A stretch of 64,000 bases of DNA, from positions 1 through 64,000 of the forward strand of contig BEHR01000005.1 of the NCBI GenBank assembly GCA_002898555.1, written 5' to 3'. This DNA is from a bacterium HR15. Its GTDB lineage: Bacteria > Armatimonadota > Fimbriimonadia > Fimbriimonadales > GBS-DC. The stretch's first letter is position 1. Every line of letters starts with the position of its first letter. The notes under the pieces are model-generated. The model searched no databases. It was not told the DNA's origin and worked only from the letters and a program-made list of their open reading frames with translations. A program made the position numbers and the translations under genes. This document shows, piece after piece, positions 7,758 through 15,740 of the stretch.

Positions 7758-10111
7758 AAGGTTCGACGCTCTCGCGGTTGGAGGTGATGCGAGGGCTTCG
7801 CTGGGCGAATTGGGACGCTATCTTTTTTACGCTCTATCTGGCGTTGACGGGTGGCGCGTTCCAGATCGGGTTGGCTCGGTTGCTGGGCGCGAACGATCTC
7901 TGGTTGGGCATTATCACCGCGGTTCCCTCGCTCACGGGCGCGATTCAGTTCCTGACGGCATATCTGGCGGATGTGACACGCAGTCGGCGTGCGCTGGTGC
8001 TGCGCTTCGCGTTCTGGTCGCGCTTGCCGTGGGTGCTGATCGCGCTACTGCCTTTGATGAATGAGCAGTTGCCGCGCAAGGAGTTGTTCGCCGCGTTGCT
8101 GATTCTCTCGTCGGTCTTTGGTTCCTTCTCGGCGCCCGCCTTTTTGGCATGGTTGACCGATCTGGTGCCGCCCGATCATCGGGGGCGATATTTTGGCAGG
8201 CGCAACATGATTTTGGGGTTGGTGGCGGCGGCAGCAGCCCTCCCGCCTGCCCTGTTTCTCGATCAGGCGGTGAAATACGGGCGATTTCCACCCGCGTTGG
8301 GGTTCGCCACCCTGTTCGGATTAGGCACGCTCTGCCTCTTCCTATCGCTCTGGTCGCTTTCGCGAATGCCCGATGTCCCCCACGAGCCATCTGCCCGTCG
8401 GGGGCTGCGTGGGTTGCTTGCCTTCTACAGGGAGCCATTCCGCAGCCCGAACTTTCGCAATCTGCTCATGTTCAATACCACCTTCGTGTTTGGGCAGATG
8501 TTCGCGGGGCAATTTTTTACCGTCTATATGCTGGAGCAGATTCGGATGCCCTATCTGATGGTGCAGGTGGCGGGGCTGATTGCCGCGCTGTTCAGCAGCT
8601 TGGGGATGCCGTTTTGGGGCTATTTGGCGGATAAGTTCGGCAATCGTCCCCTACTCCTGCTATCGGGTACAGGCGTGGTGTTTTTGCCATTCCTGTGGTT
8701 CCTAACTCATCCGCAGCGGTATCTGTGGAGCGTGAGCGTGATTTATGGGATCCAGGTGCTTGCGGGCTTCTTGTGGGCAGGAGTGGGTTTGACCCAGTTC
8801 AATCTGAATGTGGCGGTCGCACCACGCGAGCAGCGTGCGCTCTATATGGGCGCGCTCTCAGCGGTTGTCGCGGTGGTGGGCGGTCTGGCAACCCTGCTGA
8901 GTGGTGCACTGATGGAGTTCATGAAGCCGTTCGTGCCTGACCCGGCACGATTCTTTGTGCTGTTTAGCGGGGCAGCGGTGTTCCGACTGCTTGCGTTGCC
9001 CTGGCTGGCGAGAGTGCATGAAGCTCAAGGTTTGCCCACGAGCTATGTGCTCACCCGGCTACGCTCCTCGGTGCGCCCACGCGGGTGGCTCGCGATGCAC
9101 CAGCTGCGTCGTCGTGCGGATGAAGCAAGCCGATTGCAGGCGGTGCGCACTTTAGCCGAGGAAAAGGCGGCGCTGGCGGTGGAGGAACTGATACAGGCGC
9201 TGCACGACCCATCGAGTGAGGTGCGTCGGGAAGCTGCGCGCGCACTGGGCGAGATCGGTGACCCACGCGCCATCCCCGCCCTGCTGCAGATGCTACAAGA
9301 CCCCACGGTCGATATTGCCGCGGAATGCGTCGAGGCGCTGGGTAAAATCGGCAGTTCCGACGCCATTCCGCACCTGTTGCCCTTGCTGAATGCGGAGCGT
9401 ATCGAGACACGCCTGGCGGTCGTGCATGCACTGCGCCAGATTGGTGACCCGCGTGCGTTACCGGCGCTGCTCGAACGGCTGCAGAACGCCCCTGGACCGC
9501 TGGAGCAATCGCGCTTGCTGGAGGCGATTGGGCATCTGGTCTCCCAGGCAGGGACTGCCGTGATTCCGCAAGCCGAGGTTTCCGCTCCCCTCGTGCGCCG
9601 GCTTTCTGCGCCTCATCCTGAAGTGCGTGCGGAGGCAGCCAACGCGTTGGCGAATCTATCGCCTGATCCGAGCCTTGCTGACGCGCTGCGCGGGCAGCTC
9701 CGTGAGGAGCAGGAGCCAGCGGTTGTGGCGATACTGGCACGCGCGTTAGCGCGCCACGGCTCGGAAATGGATATTCCGCTGCTCGTCGACGCGCTGACCC
9801 GCAGCCACTCTCCTATTGGGCGACAACAGATTGCGCTCTCGATTGCGCGCTTGCTTCAGCGGCACGATAAGCTTTACGCGCTGTTCACAGCGGAGGAGAT
9901 GGTGCGTGACCGCTTGATTGAGCGGGCGCTGGCGCCCCGCCTGCGCGAATCGCCTGCCCTCCTGGACGCCCTGCGTGCCTACGCCTATGGCGACTATGGC
10001 TCCGCCATCCAGATTTTGCTGAATACGCTGCCTCATCATCCCCGCCTGCGCTGGTTGCGCCACGCGCCTCCAACGCTGGAGACCTGGTTGCTGGCGGTGA
10101 GCCTCGTTTAG
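7754..10111 (+). CDS. MFS transporter fused to HEAT-repeat domain
   Basis: A 785-residue protein. Residues about 15-420 form a 12-helix major facilitator transporter, with the loop-2 type motif LADVTRSRRALVLR and a related YLADKFGNRPLL in the second half. Residues about 440-700 are HEAT/PBS-lyase-type repeats (EVRREAARALGEIGDPRAIPALL, TRLAVVHALRQIGDPRALPALL and others), which normally act as protein-binding solenoids. The C-terminal 80 residues are unassigned. The start is ATG 7754, which overlaps the stop of the lipoprotein gene. The repeats are expected on the cytoplasmic side. Substrate cannot be inferred. Confidence 0.87.
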   Translation: MKGSTLSRLEVMRGLRWANWDAIFFTLYLALTGGAFQIGLARLLGANDLWLGIITAVPSLTGAIQFLTAYLADVTRSRRALVLRFAFWSRLPWVLIALLPLMNEQLPRKELFAALLILSSVFGSFSAPAFLAWLTDLVPPDHRGRYFGRRNMILGLVAAAAALPPALFLDQAVKYGRFPPALGFATLFGLGTLCLFLSLWSLSRMPDVPHEPSARRGLRGLLAFYREPFRSPNFRNLLMFNTTFVFGQMFAGQFFTVYMLEQIRMPYLMVQVAGLIAALFSSLGMPFWGYLADKFGNRPLLLLSGTGVVFLPFLWFLTHPQRYLWSVSVIYGIQVLAGFLWAGVGLTQFNLNVAVAPREQRALYMGALSAVVAVVGGLATLLSGALMEFMKPFVPDPARFFVLFSGAAVFRLLALPWLARVHEAQGLPTSYVLTRLRSSVRPRGWLAMHQLRRRADEASRLQAVRTLAEEKAALAVEELIQALHDPSSEVRREAARALGEIGDPRAIPALLQMLQDPTVDIAAECVEALGKIGSSDAIPHLLPLLNAERIETRLAVVHALRQIGDPRALPALLERLQNAPGPLEQSRLLEAIGHLVSQAGTAVIPQAEVSAPLVRRLSAPHPEVRAEAANALANLSPDPSLADALRGQLREEQEPAVVAILARALARHGSEMDIPLLVDALTRSHSPIGRQQIALSIARLLQRHDKLYALFTAEEMVRDRLIERALAPRLRESPALLDALRAYAYGDYGSAIQILLNTLPHHPRLRWLRHAPPTLETWLLAVSLV

Positions 10112-10512
10112 TTCGAAGAGCGAGCCGCTTTTTTGGCAAGGCAATCGGCAGCCCGATTCTGCTCACGCCGTTGATGAGAAACTTCTATGCGCGGGATGCG
10201 CGATGCGAGCTGGCGCGCTTGTTGAAATAGTTTCTGTAAATTCGGACTGCGCACCGCATACTCGCCCTGCCACTGACGCGCAAGCAGCTCACTATCCGTA
10301 TGCCATACCAGATGCTCCACGCGGAATCGAATCGCCTCTTCCAGCCCGCGTATCAACGCATGGTACTCCGCCTCGTTGTTCGTCGCGACGCCAATCGGCT
10401 CGCTCCGCTGCACGAGGATATTGCCCTGTTCATCCTTCAAGATAACTCCGATACCCGCTGGACCGGGGTTGCCTATTGATGCGCCATCGGTATAGAGGTA
10501 GGCTTTGCGCAT
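10108..10512 (-). CDS. rnhA: Ribonuclease HI
   Basis: A 134-residue RNase H that degrades the RNA strand of RNA-DNA hybrids. Catalytic acidic residues are visible as D9 (LYTDGAS), the Glu of NNEAEYHAL (about 49), D72 (HTDSELL) and D122 (NRAADCLAKKA). The TNNEAEY form resembles the compact archaeal-like or YpdQ-like branch rather than the E. coli enzyme. It starts 6 bases after the stop of the TPP enzyme gene, so they form an operon, and its stop overlaps the stop of the convergent MFS-HEAT gene. Confidence 0.93.
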   Translation of the reverse strand: MRKAYLYTDGASIGNPGPAGIGVILKDEQGNILVQRSEPIGVATNNEAEYHALIRGLEEAIRFRVEHLVWHTDSELLARQWQGEYAVRSPNLQKLFQQARQLASRIPRIEVSHQRREQNRAADCLAKKAARSSN

Positions 10513-10518
10513 GGTGGT

Positions 10519-12111
10519 TCAGAACAGGTTCGGCACGGTCGGGTCGATGCCGACATCGAGCAGGGTAGGATGGTCGGCTTGCAGGGCGCGTGCGAGCGCT
10601 TCTTCCAGCGCGTCTGGGGTCTCGATGCGCTCTGCGGACGCGCCCATCCCCTGCGCAAGAGCCACCAGATCGAGATGGGGCACATCCATTCCTTGCAGGT
10701 GTGTTTCCGTGCCCGGATAGAACGCCTTCGCGAAGCTTTTGAGGATGTTATAGGCGCGATTGTTCAGCACAAGGAAGAGCACCGCTGCCTTTTCTTGCAC
10801 CGCGCTCCAAATCGCTTGCACGGAATACATGACGGAGCCATCCCCAACGACACAGACCACGGGGCGATGCGGTTGGGCAAGCTTGATGCCGACCGCAGCG
10901 GGCATCGCCCAGCCCAGCCCACCGCTGCCAGAGGTGTAGTAATCGCCTGTGGCTGGGATACGCACATATTCGCGCAGGCATAGACTGGCAGAGACCGCCT
11001 CGTCCACGAGAACGGCGTTTTTAGGCAGCAGGCGCGCGAGTGTGTGCAACACAAAGAAAGCTCCCATCTGACTGCGGACGCGGGCCGCTTCGGCGCGGCG
11101 GCGCGCCTCCTCTACGGCTCGGGAGGGCAGTTGATAGTCGCGAGCAGATACATGCTCCTTTAGCCAGCCGAGCGCCGCCTTGATGTCGCCCACGAACGCT
11201 GCCTCCGCCGGGGCGCGCGACGCCTCCAGCGGGTCATCGGTGATGAGCATTGCACGCACACCAGGCGGCAAGAGCGCGCCCGGGAAGTAGGGATAGAGCA
11301 GGAAAAGCGGCGCACCGACCACGAGGATGAAATCGTACTGGCTCAGTGCCTGCAGCAGGCGCGGCACGGCGGGCAACAGCATGCCCTCATACAGCGGATG
11401 GTCGGTAGGAAAGGCGAGGCGCGAGTTAATGGGCGCATGATAGACCGCGCAGCCCAGCTTCTCTGCAAGCGCAGTCGCCTCCTGCACCGCGTTCGCGCTA
11501 CCCACTCCTGCGCCCAGCACCAGGGCAGGCTTCTGCGCCATCGCCAGTGCATCGAGGATGCGCTCCAAACCCTGCGGCATGCCAGGCGGGCTTACTTCGC
11601 GCAGGCGGGGGGGTTCAGCAGGGGCGTCCCAGAAGTTCATCGGAATCGAAACCAACACAGGTCCACGCGGAGGGGTTATCGCCAACTGGTATGCCTGTTC
11701 CAAGGCATCGGGCACATCGGTAGGTTGCACCACTTCATAGGCATACTTGGTCACAGGACGCGCCATCCCCACCAAATCGCCTGCTAAAAGCGGCTCGTGA
11801 AACAGGTGGCGCGTGTCCTGCTGACCACAGGTGACAACAAGTGGCGAGCGGTTTTTCAGGGCGGTATACAGCATCCCAACGGCGTTGCCTAACCCCGGCG
11901 CAACATGGAGGTTAATCAGCGCGGGTTTACCCGATGCCTGCGCATAGCCATCCGCCATCGCGACGGCAACGCTCTCCTGCAACGCCAGCACATAGTGAAC
12001 CCTATCGGGTAATCCCACCAGAAAGGGCAGCTCGGTGGAACCAGGGTTGCCGAACAGATAGCGGATGTCCCGTGCCTCCATCCACTGAAAGGTCGCCTCG
12101 CGGATGTTCAT
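10519..12111 (-). CDS. Thiamine pyrophosphate enzyme, benzoylformate decarboxylase-like
   Basis: A 530-residue TPP-dependent enzyme with the three-domain POX/BFD layout. The N-terminal domain carries LFGNPGSTELPFL, the E of the LALQESVAVAMADGYA segment that activates the cofactor, and NLHVAPGLGNAVG. The C-terminal domain carries the TPP and metal motif GDGSVMYS through VLNNRAYNI. Closest in feel to benzoylformate or phenylpyruvate decarboxylases and related 2-oxoacid decarboxylases; acetolactate synthase is less likely because the FAD-domain hallmarks are absent. The start at 12111 follows the conserved N-terminus. Co-transcribed with rnhA. Confidence 0.85.
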   Translation of the reverse strand: MNIREATFQWMEARDIRYLFGNPGSTELPFLVGLPDRVHYVLALQESVAVAMADGYAQASGKPALINLHVAPGLGNAVGMLYTALKNRSPLVVTCGQQDTRHLFHEPLLAGDLVGMARPVTKYAYEVVQPTDVPDALEQAYQLAITPPRGPVLVSIPMNFWDAPAEPPRLREVSPPGMPQGLERILDALAMAQKPALVLGAGVGSANAVQEATALAEKLGCAVYHAPINSRLAFPTDHPLYEGMLLPAVPRLLQALSQYDFILVVGAPLFLLYPYFPGALLPPGVRAMLITDDPLEASRAPAEAAFVGDIKAALGWLKEHVSARDYQLPSRAVEEARRRAEAARVRSQMGAFFVLHTLARLLPKNAVLVDEAVSASLCLREYVRIPATGDYYTSGSGGLGWAMPAAVGIKLAQPHRPVVCVVGDGSVMYSVQAIWSAVQEKAAVLFLVLNNRAYNILKSFAKAFYPGTETHLQGMDVPHLDLVALAQGMGASAERIETPDALEEALARALQADHPTLLDVGIDPTVPNLF

Positions 12112-12248
12112 AGCCGTCAGGTTTCGACGCGAACGGAATGGGTTCCTGCTTCGAAAGCTGGGGGATAGAGCCTGTCTCGCTGGCTCCCTCCAATGTCCGA
12201 CTCGCCAGCTGAGCAAGGTTTAATATATTTTGGTCAGGGAGGATGACG

Positions 12249-13622
12249 ATGGGCTGGCTGGATAAGTTGTTTGGGCTAAGGGAGTCGGGCACGACGGTTC
12301 GGCAGGAGGTGCTTGCCGGGTTGACCACCTTCCTCACGATGAGCTACATCATCTTTGTCAATCCCGCTATTTTGAGCGCGGCAGGGATGGACAAAGGGGC
12401 GGTGATGGTCGCCACTTGCCTCTGCGCTGCTGCGGTGAGCATTCTAATTGGCTTGCTGGCGAACTATCCGATAGCGGGCGCGCCCGGCATGGGGCATAAC
12501 GCCTTCTTTGCCTATACCGTCTGCCTCATGATGGGCTACACATGGCAACAGGCACTGGCAGCCGTATTTATTTCGGGCGTGTTATTTATTCTGCTCTCGG
12601 CAGTGCGCTTCCGCGAGGCGATTGTGGACGCGATTCCCGAATCGCTCAAACATAGCATCGCGGTGGGCATCGGCTTGCTCATCACCCTGATTGGGCTGGA
12701 ATGGGGTGGTTTCATCCAGGCGGGTCTGGGCACGCTGGTGCAGATTGGCGACCTGAGCAGTCCCAGCGTTCTGGTGGCGAGTGTCGGCTTCATTGTGATG
12801 GCGATTTTGACGGTGCGAGGCGTACGCGGCGCCATCTTGCTTGGACTAATCACCAGTCTGATAGTCGCGCTGCTTGTGGGACTGACCAGCATGGAGCCGT
12901 TGCGCGCCCAGAGCTGGCTACCCCCTTCAGTGGAACCAACCCTATTGAAACTCGATCTGAAGGGCTTACTGGGACATGGCGTGGAGCTAATTACCATTGT
13001 GTTTATCTTTTTCCTGACGGCGGTGTTTGACACGGTGGGCACGCTTATCGGGGTCAGTGCACAGGCGGGGTTGCTGCGCGACGGTAAGCTGCCGCGTGCA
13101 GGTCGCGCTTTACTCAGCGATGCGATTGCCACCACGCTGGGCGGCTTGCTTGGCACCTCCACCATCACCGCCTATATTGAGAGCGCGGCGGGCGTCTCGG
13201 CAGGTGGACGCACCGGCTTGACCGCCATCGTCACAGGCTTGCTAATGCTCGCCGGGCTGTTTCTCTATCCATTGGTTGCCGTGATGACCGCAGAAACCTC
13301 CGTTACCTGGACGCTGGCGCCAGGCGTGGAATTCCCCTTCAAACAGTACCCTATTATTGCGCCCGCGCTCATTTTGGTAGGCGCATTTATGTTGACAGGA
13401 GTGCGCCATATCCGCTGGGATGATCTCACGGAGGCACTGCCCGCTTTCCTAACCATCGCGATGATGGCGTTTACCGTCAACATCACAGAAGGCATCGCGG
13501 TTGGTTTCATCAGCTATGTCGTGTTGAAACTCGTTGCGGGGCGGCTGCGCGAGATTCACTGGATGGTCGCTATCTTCGCCCTGGTATTCCTCGTTCGCTA
13601 TATGATTGAGGCGATGGGGTAA
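12249..13622 (+). CDS. NCS2-type purine permease (AzgA/PbuG-like)
   Basis: A 457-residue membrane transporter for adenine, guanine or hypoxanthine, driven by proton symport in characterised relatives. Family marks are the N-terminal LAGLTTFLTMSYIIFVNP, then GAPGMGHNAFFAY, FDTVGTLIGVS and GTSTITAYIESAAGV. There are about 12-14 hydrophobic segments. The start is ATG 12249, since GGGAGG sits 6 bases before it and directly abuts the alternative ATG 12243. Divergent from the TPP enzyme gene; the 137 bases between contain an AT-rich TTTAATATATTTT stretch where promoters probably lie. The neighbouring psuG gene also serves nucleobase salvage. Confidence 0.92.
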   Translation: MGWLDKLFGLRESGTTVRQEVLAGLTTFLTMSYIIFVNPAILSAAGMDKGAVMVATCLCAAAVSILIGLLANYPIAGAPGMGHNAFFAYTVCLMMGYTWQQALAAVFISGVLFILLSAVRFREAIVDAIPESLKHSIAVGIGLLITLIGLEWGGFIQAGLGTLVQIGDLSSPSVLVASVGFIVMAILTVRGVRGAILLGLITSLIVALLVGLTSMEPLRAQSWLPPSVEPTLLKLDLKGLLGHGVELITIVFIFFLTAVFDTVGTLIGVSAQAGLLRDGKLPRAGRALLSDAIATTLGGLLGTSTITAYIESAAGVSAGGRTGLTAIVTGLLMLAGLFLYPLVAVMTAETSVTWTLAPGVEFPFKQYPIIAPALILVGAFMLTGVRHIRWDDLTEALPAFLTIAMMAFTVNITEGIAVGFISYVVLKLVAGRLREIHWMVAIFALVFLVRYMIEAMG

Positions 13623-13748
13623 GGGGTACGGGTTGTGCCTGCTCTCGCAGGTGCTACGCTGCTTCGCGAACTAACAAGCGAGAAGCGGTGCATCGGTCGC
13701 TCGGCTCGCGCCAAGATAGCGATGCCGCTTACTGTGCAGCCGATGGTG

Positions 13749-13754
13749 TATACT
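13749..13754 (+). promoter_or_regulatory. -10 element of psuG (leaderless)
   Basis: TATACT 7 bases before the psuG ATG, with no ribosome binding site. Same geometry as at the ROK kinase and ubiX starts. Confidence 0.5.
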
Positions 13755-13761
13755 TCCTGCG

Positions 13762-14643
13762 ATGCAAGCGGATGTGCGGGTGCAAAGAGCCGATACGGTT
13801 GCGCTGGAGACAGCGGTGCTGACGCATGGGTTGCCGCGCCCATTCAACCTGCAAGCCGCCCTGCAGATGGAAGACGCCGTGCGTTCCGAAGGCGCAACAC
13901 CCGCCACGATTGCCTTGCTGCATGGAGTTCCTACAGTCGGGCTGACCTGCGAGGAACTGCAGCAACTGGCTCAAGAAACGGATACCCGCAAAATTGCCCG
14001 CCATAATCTGACAATCGCGATGGCGCTTGGCTGGACTGGAGGCACAACGGTCTCCGCCACCGTATTGATTGCCCATCGCGCGGCGTGTATCCCGATTATG
14101 GCAACGGGAGGCATCGGGGGCGTGCATCGGGGTGAACGGCACGATATCAGCGCAGATCTGCTCACTCTTGCGCAGACGCCGATGCTGGTTGTCTGTTCAG
14201 GAGCGAAGGCGATTCTGGACCTGCCTGCTACGCGTGAGATGCTGGAAACGCTCGGCATTCCCATCGTGGGCTATCGCACAGACGAGATGCCAGGCTTTTA
14301 CACGCCTCACACCGGTCTGTCTGTCGACGCGACGGTTCAGACGCCGGACGAGGCGGCGTCCCTCTGGCAGCGGCACTGCACCACTAACTTGGGCAACGGT
14401 ATGCTGCTGGTTCAGCCGCCACCAGCGGAATATGCTTTGGATGCGAATGAGCTGGAAGCGATGTTGCAGCAGGCGATTTTGGAGGCGGAGCGGTTGCACA
14501 TTCACGGGGCAAAGCTTACGCCTTGGCTGCTCCATCGGCTGGGCGAACTGAGCGATGGGCGCACCCTGCAGGTGAATCTTGCTTTGCTTGCCGAGAACGC
14601 CCGTCTCGCCGCGCAAATTGCCCGCTGCTTTGCCCCTTCCTAA
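13762..14643 (+). CDS. psuG: Pseudouridine-5'-phosphate glycosidase
   Basis: A 293-residue enzyme of the PsuG/IndA family, which reversibly cleaves pseudouridine 5'-phosphate to uracil and ribose 5-phosphate. Diagnostic segments are VALETAVLTHGLPRP (usually E-S-T; here E-T), GVPTVGLTCEEL, the Lys-containing DTRKIARHNL, FATGGIGGVHRG-like MATGGIGGVHRG, DISADL, and VCSGAKAILDLPATREMLETLG. Length is normal. Usually paired with the kinase psuK, which is not adjacent here. It follows a nucleobase permease gene, fitting a salvage role, although it has its own promoter. Confidence 0.93.
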   Translation: MQADVRVQRADTVALETAVLTHGLPRPFNLQAALQMEDAVRSEGATPATIALLHGVPTVGLTCEELQQLAQETDTRKIARHNLTIAMALGWTGGTTVSATVLIAHRAACIPIMATGGIGGVHRGERHDISADLLTLAQTPMLVVCSGAKAILDLPATREMLETLGIPIVGYRTDEMPGFYTPHTGLSVDATVQTPDEAASLWQRHCTTNLGNGMLLVQPPPAEYALDANELEAMLQQAILEAERLHIHGAKLTPWLLHRLGELSDGRTLQVNLALLAENARLAAQIARCFAPS

Positions 14644-14671
14644 AACGGAGGCGAGTTGAGGCAGGCCTCTG

Positions 14672-14738
14672 TGCAAAATTTTCCTTTCCGACCCAGTGGG
14701 CAAAAATTTTTTCTCTGACCCGGACGGGTGCCCCGGAT
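14672..14738 (+). repeat. Intergenic modular repeat, locus B (two units)
   Basis: Two units of the family at 5079-5170: GCAAAATTTTCCTTTCCGACCCAG, then GCAAAAATTTTTTCTCTGACC followed by CGGACGGGTGCCCCGGA. It lies between psuG and the prepilin gene, about 90 bases before the prepilin start. Confidence 0.75.
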
Positions 14739-14830
14739 CAGAAGAACATTTTGGTTCACCAAGTGAATTTTCGAACAGCCTTGCAGGAATGGCACAAAAG
14801 TTGCCGTATCTGCCTTATGGAGGAGAGACT

Positions 14831-15622
14831 ATGAGCAAGCGACGCGCCGGTTTCACACTGATTGAGTTGCTGGTAGTGATCGCCATTATTGCCATTCTGG
14901 CGGCGATCCTGTTCCCCGTGTTTGCGCAAGCGCGTGAAAAAGCGCGCCAGACCCAGTGCATGAGCAATATGAAGAACCTTGCCTTGGCTGCACTGCAATA
15001 TGTGCAGGACTACGATGAGCGGTTTCCCTTCAGCATCTATCTGACGGTGCAGAATAACGCGCCCTGTATCTTCACTTTGTTCAACGCGATGTTCCCGTAC
15101 ATCAAGAACACCGATATCCTGCTCTGCCCCTCAGATCGACAGGCGTTCAATGTGGTTCAGAGCTTCGGGCAGTTTGGCGTACCTGTCTGTTCCATCACCG
15201 GGTTTCAGTACACAGGTTATATTTTCAACTGGTGCGTGTTCGAGAACGGGGATGTACCTGGGTTGCTAACCGCCAGTCCGCCGGTTTCGATGGCGCAGAT
15301 CGAGTTCCCGGTGGAGACCTCGATGCTCTACGATGGCACCTTGGGTCCACCGCCAACTATCCAGTCGTATCTGCAGGCACGGCACAATGAGTTAGCCCCT
15401 GCTAACTTTGTTGATGGGCATGCTCGCACGGTGAAGGGCAAGCTGCGCCAGCCCCCGAACAACACCGCAACCACATGGGATGGTAAGACAATCAGGATTT
15501 ACGATGTTGGTGAACCAGGTCCTTATCAGGGTCAGTTCAACCTGTGGGGCATCGCGGCGAAACGAGCCAACGGTACATGGTGTCGTAACTGCCCCAATCG
15601 GGGCAATAACGGCAACTGTTAG
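14831..15622 (+). CDS. DUF1559 prepilin-like protein
   Basis: A 263-residue type IV pilin or pseudopilin-like protein. The short basic leader (MSKRRAG) is followed by the prepilin peptidase site G/FTLIEL and a hydrophobic helix, then [10 protein letters not shown], typical of the DUF1559 family that is expanded in Armatimonadota and Planctomycetota. The C-terminal domain has the characteristic late H-x-DG ([10 protein letters not shown]) element. Start is supported by GGAGGAG six bases upstream; the longer ORF upstream runs through a repeat. No pilus assembly genes lie nearby. Role in surface structures is inferred. Confidence 0.93.
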   Translation: MSKRRAGFTLIELLVVIAIIAILAAILFPVFAQAREKARQTQCMSNMKNLALAALQYVQDYDERFPFSIYLTVQNNAPCIFTLFNAMFPYIKNTDILLCPSDRQAFNVVQSFGQFGVPVCSITGFQYTGYIFNWCVFENGDVPGLLTASPPVSMAQIEFPVETSMLYDGTLGPPPTIQSYLQARHNELAPANFVDGHARTVKGKLRQPPNNTATTWDGKTIRIYDVGEPGPYQGQFNLWGIAAKRANGTWCRNCPNRGNNGNC

Positions 15623-15660
15623 CCCGCCTCATGGGGTCGTTTGGATAACCCCTCTCCTTC

Positions 15661-15691
15661 AGGTTCCTCCTTTTCCAGGGGGAACCTTTTT
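15661..15691 (+). terminator. Rho-independent terminator after prepilin gene
   Basis: AGGTTCC pairs with GGAACCT around a CCTTTTCCAGG loop and is followed by TTTTTG. Sequence-related hairpins end two other genes at 26109-26152 and 53622-53660. Confidence 0.8.
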
Positions 15692-15712
15692 GTTGAGGAG
15701 GTTGCTTTCTGG

Positions 15713-15718
15713 TATAAT
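15713..15718 (+). promoter_or_regulatory. -10 element of nuoL
   Basis: TATAAT 22 bases before the nuoL ATG, between the prepilin terminator and a GGAGAGG ribosome site. No clear -35 box. Confidence 0.55.
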
Positions 15719-15740
15719 CAGGCTGCCTGCGGAGAGGACG

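Noticed and set aside
15497-15740. Upstream extension of the nuoL frame
   Set aside because: It overlaps the prepilin gene and its terminator; the nuoL start is fixed by its own promoter and ribosome site.
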